Of a stretch of 32,927 bases of DNA, positions 8,462-17,432 are shown piece after piece. The DNA is taken from contig CANNEA010000014.1 of assembly GCA_947503525.1 (NCBI GenBank), positions 1-32,927 of the forward strand. Direction: 5' to 3'. This DNA is from an uncultured Carboxylicivirga sp. Its GTDB lineage: Bacteria > Bacteroidota > Bacteroidia > Bacteroidales > Marinilabiliaceae. The stretch's first letter is position 1. Every line of letters begins with the position of its first letter. Position numbers and translations under genes: made by a program. The notes under the pieces were generated by a model. It did not search any database and had not been told where the DNA came from. It worked only from the letters and a program-made list of their open reading frames with translations.

Positions 8462-9799
8462 TTATAGATTTCGCACACTCTCCTTAAACTGATCCCCTCT
8501 ATCTACATAGCTATTAAACAAATCAAAACTTGCACAAGCTGGTGATAAGAGAACCGCATCGTGCTTTTTCCCCAATTGATAGGCAAGTTGAACTGCCTCT
8601 TTCATAGAAGTTGTCTCCTTTATAACAGGAACAACACCACCAAAAGAATTCAACAACTTACTATTATCTACCCCTAAACAAATTAAAGCCTTAACCTTTT
8701 TCTTAGCCAATGGCATCAACTCCGTGTAATCATTTCCTTTATCCACTCCACCCGCAATCCATATCACTTTTTTATCCATACATTCCAATGCGTACCAACT
8801 GGAATTAACATTGGTGGCCTTTGAATCATTAATAAACTCAATTCCTTTCACCGAAATAACTTTTTCCAATCGATGCTCAACCCCTTTAAAACTGGTTAAG
8901 CTTTCGCGAATAATTTTCTTTTTTATCTTAAGAACTGAAGCTACAATTCCGGCAGCCATTGAGTTGTAAAGGTTATGTTTACCTTGTAAGGACAATTCCT
9001 GTGAAAGAATACTCATAATATTATCGTTATAATTTATAATTACCTCATCAGTTGTTGCATATGCCCCACTTTTAAGGATATCTTTTTGGGTAAAAGGCAA
9101 TAAATTTGATTTCAAGAGATGGCGACCTAATTCCTTTAATATTTCTTCGTCATCCTGACAGTAGATGAATACATCATCTTCTGTCTGATTTTGGATTATT
9201 CTAAACTTACTCTCAATGTAATTCTGCATTTTATAATCATACCTGTCCAAATGATCAGGCGTGATATTTAGCAGGATGGCAATGTCAGCTTTAAAATCAT
9301 ACATCCCATCCAACTGAAAACTACTCAATTCAATTACATACCATTCCGGCGATTTACCTTCAGCAATCTGGCGCGCTAAACTTGTTCCAACGTTTCCCGC
9401 CAATTCAACATCCACACCTGCATTTTTTAGTAAATGGTAGATCAACATAGTAGTTGTAGTCTTGCCATTACTTCCGGTTATGCAAATTGATTTAGATTGC
9501 ATAAACTTTCCTGCAAATTCAATTTCCGAAACAACAGGTACTCCTTTTAAAACAGCATTTGCAACCAATGGAGCAGAATCCGGAATTCCGGGACTCTTCA
9601 TTATTACATCCGCTAAAAGAATTCGGTCTTCAGTATGTTGTTTTTCCTCCCATTCAATTTCTGCTGCATTAAGTTCGGATTTATAGTTTTCTGAAATCTG
9701 TCCCTTATCAGAAACAAATACAGAATATCCCTCCTGCTTACCTAGCAAGGCAGCACCAACACCACTTTCTCCGGCACCTAATACAACTAATTTCTTCAT
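8462..9799 (-). CDS. murD: UDP-N-acetylmuramoyl-L-alanine--D-glutamate ligase MurD
   Basis: MurD adds D-Glu to UDP-MurNAc-L-Ala in the cytoplasm. The 445-residue protein shows the N-terminal nucleotide-binding loop VLGAGESGVGAALLG (6-20), the ATP loop ITGSNGKTTTT (107-117), the NITPDHLDRY motif of the central domain, and the C-terminal FINDSKATNVNS and LLSPACASFDLF motifs characteristic of MurD. It is separated from mraY by 2 bases and from ftsW by 11. Nothing unusual in length or motifs. Confidence 0.98.
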   Translation of the reverse strand: MKKLVVLGAGESGVGAALLGKQEGYSVFVSDKGQISENYKSELNAAEIEWEEKQHTEDRILLADVIMKSPGIPDSAPLVANAVLKGVPVVSEIEFAGKFMQSKSICITGSNGKTTTTMLIYHLLKNAGVDVELAGNVGTSLARQIAEGKSPEWYVIELSSFQLDGMYDFKADIAILLNITPDHLDRYDYKMQNYIESKFRIIQNQTEDDVFIYCQDDEEILKELGRHLLKSNLLPFTQKDILKSGAYATTDEVIINYNDNIMSILSQELSLQGKHNLYNSMAAGIVASVLKIKKKIIRESLTSFKGVEHRLEKVISVKGIEFINDSKATNVNSSWYALECMDKKVIWIAGGVDKGNDYTELMPLAKKKVKALICLGVDNSKLLNSFGGVVPVIKETTSMKEAVQLAYQLGKKHDAVLLSPACASFDLFNSYVDRGDQFKESVRNL

Positions 9800-9801
9800 C
9801 C

Positions 9802-11034
9802 TTATCTAACCTTCAAGGTTACAATCGTTAATACAGCTAATATGATTCCGATAATCCAGAATCGAGTCACAATTTTGGATTCTGTATATCCTTTTTTCTG
9901 ATAGTGATGGTGAAGAGGTGCCATTTTAAACACACGCCGTCCTTCGCCATATTTCTTTTTCGTATACTTAAACCAGCTTACCTGAATTATAACTGACACA
10001 TTTTCAACTAAAAATATTCCACACAAAATTGGTATCAACAATTCAATTCGAAGCAAAATGGCAAACACACCAATAATACCACCTAAAGTTAAACTACCCG
10101 TATCCCCCATAAAAACCTGAGCAGGGAAAGAATTGTACCACAAGAAGCCTACTGTGGCCCCAATAAACGCCGCTATAAACACTACCAATTCCTCGGAATG
10201 TGGAATGTACATTATGTTTAAATAATCGGCATAGATAATATTACTCGACAGATAGGCAAACACTCCTAAGGTTGTACCAATTATAGCTGATGTTCCTGTT
10301 GCCAGGCCATCGAGACCATCTGTAATATTAGCTCCATTCGACACCGCTGTGATTATAAAAATTACCGCCACAACAAAGATTAACCATCCCCACTTTTCAG
10401 CTTGATCGCCCAAAAACCACAATAAATCAGAATAATTAAAGCGATTGTTCTTCAGGAAGGGCACATTCGTGACGGTTGATTTTGTATCCTTTGTTGCCAT
10501 ACGCTCAACTGACGTACCATCTTCAAGTTGCACCGTCACAATCTCATCCGGAATTCGCTCACGTACAAAAACATCATCACTTGAAAATAAAGTAATCGCC
10601 ACAATTAATCCCAGACCAATTTGACCAGCAATCTTAAATCGTCCCGCTAATCCTTCCTTATCCTTTTTAAAAACTTTTATATAATCATCAATAAATCCAA
10701 TGGTCCCTAACCATAAAGTCGAAATTATCATTAAAATGATATAGACATTATCAAGTTTTGACAACAAGAGAACAGGAAATAAAATGGCTGCAATAATAAT
10801 AAGGCCTCCCATTGTAGGCGTACCTTTTTTAGCATATTGTCCTTCAAGTCCCAGATCACGAACTATCTCGCCAATCTGTTGCATTTGAAGTTTCTTAATA
10901 ACTTGTTTGCCAATTATTGCTCCAAATAATAACGCGATAATAACCGCCAAACCTGCTCTAAAAGTAATGTATTGAAACATACCTGCCCCAGGCATATTCA
11001 GCGATTCAAGATATTCAAAAAGATAGTACAACAT
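9802..11034 (-). CDS. mraY: Phospho-N-acetylmuramoyl-pentapeptide transferase MraY
   Basis: MraY is the integral membrane enzyme that moves phospho-MurNAc-pentapeptide to undecaprenyl phosphate, making lipid I. Catalytic motifs are all present: [16 protein letters not shown] with the paired aspartates, [20 protein letters not shown] and the late HHHYQKKG histidine motif. At 410 residues it is about 50 longer than the E. coli enzyme (360); the surplus is a hydrophilic insertion at about 155-215, beginning near [14 protein letters not shown] and containing charged and Thr-rich residues, just after a membrane helix. Longer MraY proteins are usual in Bacteroidota. It sits between murE and murD with gaps of 10 and 2 bases. 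Confidence 0.97.
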   Translation of the reverse strand: MLYYLFEYLESLNMPGAGMFQYITFRAGLAVIIALLFGAIIGKQVIKKLQMQQIGEIVRDLGLEGQYAKKGTPTMGGLIIIAAILFPVLLLSKLDNVYIILMIISTLWLGTIGFIDDYIKVFKKDKEGLAGRFKIAGQIGLGLIVAITLFSSDDVFVRERIPDEIVTVQLEDGTSVERMATKDTKSTVTNVPFLKNNRFNYSDLLWFLGDQAEKWGWLIFVVAVIFIITAVSNGANITDGLDGLATGTSAIIGTTLGVFAYLSSNIIYADYLNIMYIPHSEELVVFIAAFIGATVGFLWYNSFPAQVFMGDTGSLTLGGIIGVFAILLRIELLIPILCGIFLVENVSVIIQVSWFKYTKKKYGEGRRVFKMAPLHHHYQKKGYTESKIVTRFWIIGIILAVLTIVTLKVR

Positions 11035-11044
11035 TTCCTTTGTA

Positions 11045-12502
11045 TTATTCTGCGTTAAAAATTTCTCTTATGACTTCACGATCATCAAAATGATTGCGAA
11101 CACCTTTTATTTCCTGGTATGTTTCATGACCTTTTCCGGCAATCAGAATTATATCACCAGGGCCAGCAACCATACAAGCCGTTCGGATCGCTTCTTTTCG
11201 GTTAACTATAGAAAGTACTTTAATCCGATCTTTAAAGACTACGCCTTTCATCATCTGTTCAATAATCTCATCAGGATCTTCACTTCTTGGGTTGTCGGAT
11301 GTAAGAATAACCTTTGTACTCCCAGCAACAGCTTCCTTAGCCATTTCTGGACGTTTCAAAGGATCTCTATCTCCTCCTGCTCCAACCACTGTTATTAATT
11401 GCTGGTCGTTCTGCCTTACCAGATTAATCGTTTCGATTACATTTTTCAAGGCGTCTGGCGTATGCGCGTAATCAACAATTGCCGTTTGACCCTGATTTGA
11501 ACGGATGGTTTCAAATCGACCATCAACAGACTTTAATTTACTCAAGGCGACCTGAACCTCCATTTTATCAAATCCCAATAATATTGCCGAACCATATACA
11601 GCTAGAAGATTCTGCGCATTAAAATGCCCAACAAACTGAGTCCAGATTTCCTGACCATCGATTTCAAGTTGCATCCCCTCAAACATGCTCTCTATAATTC
11701 TCCCCTTAAAAGTACCCATGCCCTTGAGCGAATAGGTATTTTTTGAGGCCAAAGTATTCTGCATCATTACAGAACCATTCTTATCATCTGCATTAACCAG
11801 ACAGAAAGCACTCTTACCCAGATTGTCAAAGAATGATTTTTTAGCTTCTATATAGGCTTTGAATGTTAGATGATAATCCAGATGATCATGTGTGATGTTA
11901 GTAAACAAAGCACCCGCGAACTCTAATCCAGCAACACGATATTGATCCAAAGCATGAGAACTCACCTCCATAAAACAATACTCACATCCAGCCTCAACCA
12001 TTTCATACATTATGCGATTTAATGAAACTGCATCCGGTGTGGTATGAGTTGCTTTGACTTCAGTCTTTCCTATAAAATTAGATACTGTGGAAAACAATCC
12101 GGCTTTATAACCAAGGGCAGACACCATATCGTAAAGCAAAGTGGCTGTAGTAGTCTTACCATTGGTTCCAGTTACACCAACTAATTTAAGTTGTTGTGAT
12201 GGATGATCATAAAATGCACTCGACAGCTCTCCTAATGCTTTGGCAGAGTTCTCAACAATGACAAGTGTTGCATCTTTTGGTGCATTCTCAGGTAAATCTT
12301 CACAAACCACACATCTACATCCACTATTAAATACTTGCTCTAAATATTTATGCCCATCGGTTTGAGTTCCTTTTATGGCGACAAATAAAGTATGTTCTTT
12401 TGCCAATCTTGAGTCAAAACAAATAGACTCAAGCTCACAATTCGTGTTGTTTATTTTCTCAACAACATCAATTCCATTTATTATTTCAGAGAGTCTTTTC
12501 AT
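11045..12502 (-). CDS. murE: UDP-MurNAc-tripeptide synthetase MurE, meso-diaminopimelate type
   Basis: MurE adds the third stem-peptide residue to UDP-MurNAc-L-Ala-D-Glu. The 485-residue protein has the ATP loop GTNGKTT (112-118), the central [11 protein letters not shown] motif (201-211) and the C-terminal DYAHTPDAL (344-352). The sequence DNPR at 403-406 is the established signature for meso-diaminopimelate recognition, so the peptidoglycan should be of the DAP type found in Gram-negative bacteria. It is 4 bases from ftsI and 10 from mraY. The next ligase, MurF, is not in this cluster, which is common in Bacteroidota. Confidence 0.98.
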   Translation of the reverse strand: MKRLSEIINGIDVVEKINNTNCELESICFDSRLAKEHTLFVAIKGTQTDGHKYLEQVFNSGCRCVVCEDLPENAPKDATLVIVENSAKALGELSSAFYDHPSQQLKLVGVTGTNGKTTTATLLYDMVSALGYKAGLFSTVSNFIGKTEVKATHTTPDAVSLNRIMYEMVEAGCEYCFMEVSSHALDQYRVAGLEFAGALFTNITHDHLDYHLTFKAYIEAKKSFFDNLGKSAFCLVNADDKNGSVMMQNTLASKNTYSLKGMGTFKGRIIESMFEGMQLEIDGQEIWTQFVGHFNAQNLLAVYGSAILLGFDKMEVQVALSKLKSVDGRFETIRSNQGQTAIVDYAHTPDALKNVIETINLVRQNDQQLITVVGAGGDRDPLKRPEMAKEAVAGSTKVILTSDNPRSEDPDEIIEQMMKGVVFKDRIKVLSIVNRKEAIRTACMVAGPGDIILIAGKGHETYQEIKGVRNHFDDREVIREIFNAE

Positions 12503-12506
12503 TCCA

Positions 12507-14615
12507 TTATCCCATTCGTAAATAAATAGTGGATCCTTTGCGAAAATTCTGACCAGCTGTCATGGATTGCTCACGCACCCGACCAACACCTCTTAGCACA
12601 ACTTTTAAGCCCATGTTCTCAAGGATATTAACAGCATCTTTAGCTCCCATTCCTCTTACATTAGGAACCAGACCTTTTGGAAAGCTTTTGCTTTTCAAAT
12701 GAATATCATGCTCCCGAGCAGTCGTTGATGCCCATTTCGTCTCCAACTCCTGCCCCTTAACATCAATGCCAACTTCATCAAACACCCTTAATAATTCATC
12801 TTTAGAACCTCCTTTTGCATAAGGTTGGTATTCTGTTACCGGTATTTCATACACCTCTTTCACATCCGGATTACTGTAACTTTGAGCAAAAACACGATCC
12901 GCAATTTCACCAAAAACCGATCCTGCTACCAAGTTACCGTAATATACGTTGTTTGAAGGGCCATTGACAACTACAATACAACTATAAAGTGGTCTATCCG
13001 CTGGAAAATATCCAACAAAGGATGCCTGATATCTTACCCCATTAGCTCCCCTGTACTTACCATCAACAGCAATTTGAGCAGTACCCGTTTTTCCGGCTAT
13101 TTTGTATCTACTGTTTTTGATATTTTTTGCTGTTCCACGATCAACAACTCCAACTAACAGATCATGTACTTTCTCAATTGTTTCCAAAGAACATATAGAA
13201 GGATTAATGACCTCTGTCTTTACTTTTTTAATCACATCACCATGATGAGAAATGGCTTCCACAAATTGAGGCTTCACCATTTTTCCATTATTAGCCACGG
13301 CATTATAAAATGCTAAAGTTTGAAGCGGAGTATATTGAGTTTCGTAGCCAATCGACATCCAAGGCAATGTAGTCCCCCACCAGTCTTTCTCTCCAGGATA
13401 CTTTACACGAGGTACACCTTCTCCTTTTATTTCAATTCCAAGAGGTTCTTTAAGCCCCATCGAATAAATACGATCCACAAATCGCCGAGGATTATCTTTA
13501 TAGTGCTTAAAAATAATTTTAGAAATAGCGACGTTGGATGATTTTTCAAATGCTTCGCGAACAGTTAATGTACCATATCCACCATGATGACTATCCGTCA
13601 TTCTCCTATCATAGAAATAACAATATCCTTTTCCGGTTTCTATGCTATCCGTCAGCTTAACCATATCATCTTCCAAAGCCACAATCATGGAAGCCAATTT
13701 AAAAGTAGATCCCGGCTCCGTGGCTTCTCCTATGGCATAATTATATTTCTCGATATAATTACCTGACGAGGTCAAACCTAAATTGGCAATGGCTTTTACC
13801 TTACCGGTTGCCACCTCCATTAAAACAGCACAGCCATGATCAGCCTTATGCTTTCTTAATTGCTGCATCAATGCATTTTCAGCAACATCCTGCAATCCAA
13901 TATCTATAGTTGTAACAATATCATGACCATCGGTAGGCTCAATTTGCTCTTCCACCACCCAATTTCCGGCAACTCTTGTCCTATTACTAATTCCCGTAAT
14001 ACCTTTTAAGCTATTGTTGTAGGCCATCTCTAAACCAAAACGACCACCCAGTTCTTTTTCAGCATACATACTTCCGATGGTTCGGGAGGCTAAATCACCA
14101 AATGGCAATTTGCGACGCTCATATTTTTTGGCAATAAAACCGCCTTTATTGGGACCTAAACGGAGCAATGGAAACTCCTTCACCTTTTTCAAATCCGTAA
14201 AAGAAATTCTTTTAGGATGAACCATATAAAAACGTTTGCCATCAGCCCTGGCTTTACGAAGATTATTTCTATAATAGTTTTTTGAACGATCCCTAAAGAA
14301 TTTAGATAAACAGAGGGCCAAACTGTCAACATTCTTGTCGAATATTTCATCAGTTAAGCCATTGGCACGCATGTCCATATGAATCCTATAAGTAGGAACA
14401 GAACATGCTAATTTGCGATTGTCGGAAGCCAAAATATCACCACGATTAGCATCAATGACAATATCCTTACTACTCAACTTCATTTCTTCCTCCGACCATC
14501 GATCTCCTTCTATAATCTGCAAATAAAGAACCTTACCTAAAATCCATATCGCCAGCAAGCCAATACCAAGGTAGACTAATCCAAATCGTAATATGATACC
14601 TTTCTTAATCTGCAT
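12507..14615 (-). CDS. ftsI: Septal penicillin-binding protein 3 (FtsI) with C-terminal PASTA domain
   Basis: FtsI is the class B transpeptidase that cross-links septal peptidoglycan with FtsW. The 702-residue protein has an N-terminal membrane anchor (about 10-33), a pedestal/dimerisation domain with the RGDILA motif (58-63), and a transpeptidase domain with all three active-site motifs: STFK (303-306, catalytic Ser303), SSN (359-361) and KTG (509-511). Beyond the transpeptidase, the last 55 residues (from about 645, VPNVRGMGAKDAVNILENMG) form a PASTA domain, a module better known from Gram-positive penicillin-binding proteins and serine/threonine kinases. It is therefore about 110 residues longer than E. 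coli FtsI. It lies 3 bases from ftsL and 4 from murE. Confidence 0.97.
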   Translation of the reverse strand: MQIKKGIILRFGLVYLGIGLLAIWILGKVLYLQIIEGDRWSEEEMKLSSKDIVIDANRGDILASDNRKLACSVPTYRIHMDMRANGLTDEIFDKNVDSLALCLSKFFRDRSKNYYRNNLRKARADGKRFYMVHPKRISFTDLKKVKEFPLLRLGPNKGGFIAKKYERRKLPFGDLASRTIGSMYAEKELGGRFGLEMAYNNSLKGITGISNRTRVAGNWVVEEQIEPTDGHDIVTTIDIGLQDVAENALMQQLRKHKADHGCAVLMEVATGKVKAIANLGLTSSGNYIEKYNYAIGEATEPGSTFKLASMIVALEDDMVKLTDSIETGKGYCYFYDRRMTDSHHGGYGTLTVREAFEKSSNVAISKIIFKHYKDNPRRFVDRIYSMGLKEPLGIEIKGEGVPRVKYPGEKDWWGTTLPWMSIGYETQYTPLQTLAFYNAVANNGKMVKPQFVEAISHHGDVIKKVKTEVINPSICSLETIEKVHDLLVGVVDRGTAKNIKNSRYKIAGKTGTAQIAVDGKYRGANGVRYQASFVGYFPADRPLYSCIVVVNGPSNNVYYGNLVAGSVFGEIADRVFAQSYSNPDVKEVYEIPVTEYQPYAKGGSKDELLRVFDEVGIDVKGQELETKWASTTAREHDIHLKSKSFPKGLVPNVRGMGAKDAVNILENMGLKVVLRGVGRVREQSMTAGQNFRKGSTIYLRMG

Positions 14616-14618
14616 GCT

Positions 14619-14999
14619 TTAATTCTTCACTTTCAAAATTCGTGGCGGCTCTGTTAACTCAACTAAATCCAGATTTTTTGATCTTATCTTTTTAAGCACT
14701 TCACTTTGCTTACTCATGAACATCAACTCAGAAGATGTTGTAATGGCTTCGTATCGCAATTCCTTAAGATCTTTATTCAGCACCGCCACTTCCCGCATTA
14801 ACTCCTCCATCTTATAATGATTTCCGATATAAAGAAATCCCATAAAAGCTAAATAAATAACAAATGGCATTTGTTTGGTCACCAAACTCTTGGTAAAAAA
14901 ACGTCCGTTCAGCAACTCCCTGAAAGAGAAAGATCGAATCTCCCCAAATTCCTCTTTGGATTGAATAAACTCGGTTATTTTGTTTTTACGCCAATTCAT
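14619..14999 (-). CDS. ftsL: FtsL-like divisome membrane protein
   Basis: This 126-residue protein has a cytoplasmic N-terminal part of about 43 residues, one membrane helix (about 44-60, PFVIYLAFMGFLYIG) and a heptad-rich coiled-coil segment (about 62-105) ending in a short tail. That topology, and its place between rsmH and ftsI, is that of FtsL, the small protein that pairs with FtsB and FtsQ to activate FtsW/FtsI. FtsL sequences diverge rapidly, so identification rests on topology and synteny. It overlaps the end of rsmH by 4 bases. The N-terminal extension is longer than in E. coli FtsL. Confidence 0.9.
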   Translation of the reverse strand: MNWRKNKITEFIQSKEEFGEIRSFSFRELLNGRFFTKSLVTKQMPFVIYLAFMGFLYIGNHYKMEELMREVAVLNKDLKELRYEAITTSSELMFMSKQSEVLKKIRSKNLDLVELTEPPRILKVKN

Positions 15000-15901
15000 A
15001 CTCTTTCAGCAATTCTAAGTTTTGCACTCCTTGCTCTGCCATTCTTAGCAATCTCTTCGTCGCTTGGCACTATAATCTTTCGGTTAACCGCCTTGAACGG
15101 AACACTAGTTTGTCCGTAAATATCTTGTTTAGCTTGTGATTTATTGCAATCTCCCGACCTGATAAAGTTCTTAACCAACCTGTCTTCAAGACTATGATAG
15201 GATATCACAACCAACCGCCCTCCTTCGGCAATAACATCAGTTGATTGGGTAAGTACTGATTTCAGCACATCCATCTCCTGATTAACTTCGATTCGCAAAG
15301 CCTGAAATACCTGAGCTAAAAATTTGGATTGTTCTTTTTTCGGACCACACTGTTCTGCCACCAGCTTAAGATCTGTTGTTGTTTTAAACTTCCTTTGTTG
15401 ACGCTGACTTATAATAGCACCTGATAACTTTCCGTTTTGCTTAATCTCTCCATATTGCCAGAAAAGACGTTTTAATTCCAATTCAGAATATTCATTTACA
15501 ATATCCGCTGCTGTGCGAATTAAATTCTGACTCATTCGCATATCCAACTTGGCATCAAAACGAAAAGAAAAACCACGTTCCGCTTCATTAAAGTGATGCG
15601 ACGACACTCCAAGATCACCAAGAATTCCATCTACCTTTTCAATATTCAGATAACGTAAAAAATGAGATAAATAGCGAAAGTTATGACGAACAAAAATTAA
15701 GCGTTCATCATCAGGGCGATTCTTATAAGCATCCCCGTCCTGGTCAAAAACAATTAGCTTACCTGAGTCCAGTCGACTCAATATTTCGCGACTATGACCG
15801 CCGCCACCAAAAGTTAAATCAATATATATTCCATCAGGCTTAATAGACAAGCCATCAACTGACTCATTCAACAATACCGGTATGTGATATTCTTGCTCCA
15901 T
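14996..15901 (-). CDS. rsmH: 16S rRNA (cytosine(1402)-N4)-methyltransferase RsmH (MraW)
   Basis: RsmH methylates N4 of C1402 in the decoding centre of 16S rRNA using S-adenosylmethionine. The 301-residue sequence starts with HIPVLLNESVDGL, carries the SAM-binding loop DLTFGGGGHS (28-37), the GDLGVSSHHFNEAERGFSFR segment and the C-terminal VISYHSLEDRLVK motif, all diagnostic. Length is normal. It follows mraZ by 15 bases and overlaps ftsL by 4, the standard start of a dcw operon. Confidence 0.98.
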   Translation of the reverse strand: MEQEYHIPVLLNESVDGLSIKPDGIYIDLTFGGGGHSREILSRLDSGKLIVFDQDGDAYKNRPDDERLIFVRHNFRYLSHFLRYLNIEKVDGILGDLGVSSHHFNEAERGFSFRFDAKLDMRMSQNLIRTAADIVNEYSELELKRLFWQYGEIKQNGKLSGAIISQRQQRKFKTTTDLKLVAEQCGPKKEQSKFLAQVFQALRIEVNQEMDVLKSVLTQSTDVIAEGGRLVVISYHSLEDRLVKNFIRSGDCNKSQAKQDIYGQTSVPFKAVNRKIIVPSDEEIAKNGRARSAKLRIAERV

Positions 15902-15916
15902 GTTTTAAAGTTTATC

Positions 15917-16381
15917 CTACTCACTGCCAACAGCTTCTTTCCCCAATAACTCTTCTGCCATTTCTCCCAACTCATCCCCTTCTAAATCATCGGAATCAAA
16001 CCTCTCCTTACTCCAAAGCTCAATTCCACTACCCAGACCTAACAAAATCACTTCTCCATCAACTCCAATCATCTCCATTAAGCGCTTTGGAATCAAGAAC
16101 CTACCATTAGCATCCAACACCACCTCCGCAGCTGAACGATACAAAGCCCTTTTTAAGCGCTTGTCCTTTTGCCGATACGAACTCAATTTTTCCTCAAACA
16201 ACTTCACTTCCTCCATCCATTGATCATACGGCACCATCACCAAGCAATCATCAAACAAATCTTTTCGCACCACAAAACACTGCTGCTCCCCTGCACTCAT
16301 CGCTTTTTTGAAGAGTGAAGGCAGTACAATGCGCCCTTTAACATCCGGCTTACAAACAAAATCGCCTATAAATGTGATCAT
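15917..16381 (-). CDS. mraZ: Transcriptional regulator MraZ
   Basis: MraZ is an AbrB/SpoVT-fold DNA-binding protein that forms ring oligomers and represses its own dcw promoter. The 154-residue protein carries two copies of the swapped-hairpin repeat, each with the conserved DxxxR signature: D13-R17 in PDVKGRIVLP and D90-R94 in LDANGRFLIP. It is the first gene of the 14-gene operon. Three direct AAGTGG repeats with 10-bp spacing lie directly upstream (16425-16451) and are the likely operator, supporting autoregulation. An acidic tail of about 25 residues (from DSDDLEGDELGEMAEEL) ends the protein. Confidence 0.97.
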   Translation of the reverse strand: MITFIGDFVCKPDVKGRIVLPSLFKKAMSAGEQQCFVVRKDLFDDCLVMVPYDQWMEEVKLFEEKLSSYRQKDKRLKRALYRSAAEVVLDANGRFLIPKRLMEMIGVDGEVILLGLGSGIELWSKERFDSDDLEGDELGEMAEELLGKEAVGSE

Positions 16382-16403
16382 TACCTAATTCGAATTGCTT
16401 TTG

Positions 16404-16434
16404 TAAAAGTAAAGAAAAATGAAACCACTTACAA
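16404..16434 (-). promoter_or_regulatory. Probable promoter of the dcw operon
   Basis: On the minus strand TTG (16434-16432) is followed after 20 bases by TACTTTTA (16411-16404), one mismatch from the Bacteroidota -7 box TAnnTTTG. Transcription would start near 16395, about 15 bases before the mraZ ATG. The MraZ-type repeats cover the -33 element, the arrangement expected for repression. Confidence 0.55.
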
Positions 16435-16451
16435 CCACTTTACTCCACTTT
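16425..16451 (-). promoter_or_regulatory. MraZ operator: three AAGTGG direct repeats at 10-bp period
   Basis: On the minus strand AAGTGG occurs three times, at 16450-16445, 16440-16435 and 16430-16425, exactly 10 bp apart, so all boxes lie on one face of the helix. Two copies extend to AAAGTGG. Known MraZ sites are triple direct repeats of GTG-containing boxes with the same 10-bp period (TGGGN with 5-base spacers in E. coli; AAAGTG-type in Mycoplasma). The boxes overlap the -33 element of the mraZ promoter. Confidence 0.8.
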
Positions 16452-16569
16452 ATGACACATGTTGATAACTTTTTCTTTCGTCAACTATTCGCTGCAATAA
16501 AAACAATCGGAATACCTTACTTATTCTAATATTTTTTTCTAAACTTGGAACGAAATTCTTTTGAATAAA

Positions 16570-17397
16570 ATGAGTGAAGATAAATTACCTGAAAAGTTTA
16601 TTGATATTGACAAAGTATTTGAAGACAAGAATCCAGGGTTAAAAAAATTCATACCCCGATTCCTCATCAAATACCTAAAACGCATTACTCATCAAAATGA
16701 GGTTAATGACTTCATGGCTAAACATAATCACCTTCAAGGAATTGAGTATGCTGAAGCCATTGCCAATAATTTTGCGGGCGAATATACAATTAAGGGTGAA
16801 GAAAACATTCCCAAGGAAGGTCGTTTTGTTTTTGCAGCCAATCATCCTCTGGGAGGTCTGGATGGAATGATTTTCGTTTCAATTATTGGGCGATACTTTA
16901 AAAACCTAAAATTCCCGGTCAATGATATATTAATGAACATTAAGAATCTGCATTCCATTTTCTTACCGGTTAATAAACATGGCAGTCACAGCAAAGAAGC
17001 CGTTCAGATGATTGATGAAGCTTATGCAAGTGACAATCAAATTCTAATGTTTCCTGCAGGATTAGTTTCAAGACGACAAGGAAAAATCATACAAGACTTA
17101 GAGTGGAAAAAGAATTTTATACGCAAGGCCATAAACCATAAGCGAACAATTATACCAGTTCATATATCAGGTAAAAACACTAACTTCTTCTACAACTTAG
17201 CCAATAGAAGAAAAATATTTGGAATAAAGGCAAACATTGAAATGCTCTATCTCGTAGATGAGATGTATAAACAAAGGGGTAGCAAAATAGAGCTAACGAT
17301 TGGAAAGCCAATTCCACCTGAAGATCTTAAAGATGGTATGCCCGCCCAACAATGGGCACAAAAAATAAAGGAACAAGTTTATGCCTTAAAAAAATAA
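16570..17397 (+). CDS. glsA: Lyso-lipid O-acyltransferase of the glycine-lipid (GlsA) type
   Basis: This 275-residue protein belongs to the PlsC-like lysophospholipid acyltransferase superfamily. It carries the acceptor/catalytic motif ANHPLGGLDG with His92 and Asp98; the spacing is H-x5-D rather than the classical H-x4-D, as in Bacteroidota relatives. A second block, FPAGLVSRR, matches the usual EGxR-type substrate motif. In Bacteroides thetaiotaomicron the pair GlsB/GlsA makes glycine lipids: GlsB N-acylates glycine with a 3-hydroxy fatty acid and GlsA adds a second acyl chain to the hydroxyl. The next gene is the GlsB homologue, so that role is the best inference here. I start at the ATG at 16570; a TTG at 16561 in the same frame would add three residues. 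Confidence 0.8.
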   Translation: MSEDKLPEKFIDIDKVFEDKNPGLKKFIPRFLIKYLKRITHQNEVNDFMAKHNHLQGIEYAEAIANNFAGEYTIKGEENIPKEGRFVFAANHPLGGLDGMIFVSIIGRYFKNLKFPVNDILMNIKNLHSIFLPVNKHGSHSKEAVQMIDEAYASDNQILMFPAGLVSRRQGKIIQDLEWKKNFIRKAINHKRTIIPVHISGKNTNFFYNLANRRKIFGIKANIEMLYLVDEMYKQRGSKIELTIGKPIPPEDLKDGMPAQQWAQKIKEQVYALKK

Positions 17398-17399
17398 AC

Positions 17400-17407
17400 T
17401 AAATTTG
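17400..17407 (+). promoter_or_regulatory. Possible -7 box of a separate glsB promoter
   Basis: TAAATTTG is an exact match to TAnnTTTG and lies 26 bases before the glsB ATG. No clear TTG element is present about 20 bases upstream (the best is GTTTA), so it may only supplement read-through from glsA. Confidence 0.35.
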
Positions 17408-17432
17408 TATTCTGCATTAAGAAAAATATTGA

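Noticed and set aside
16441-16500. Possible dnaA boxes or origin near mraZ (TTGATAACTTTTT-like sequence)
   Set aside because: A single TTATCAACA-like match (TTATCAACATG on the minus strand) without clustering or dnaA/dnaN neighbours is not an origin.
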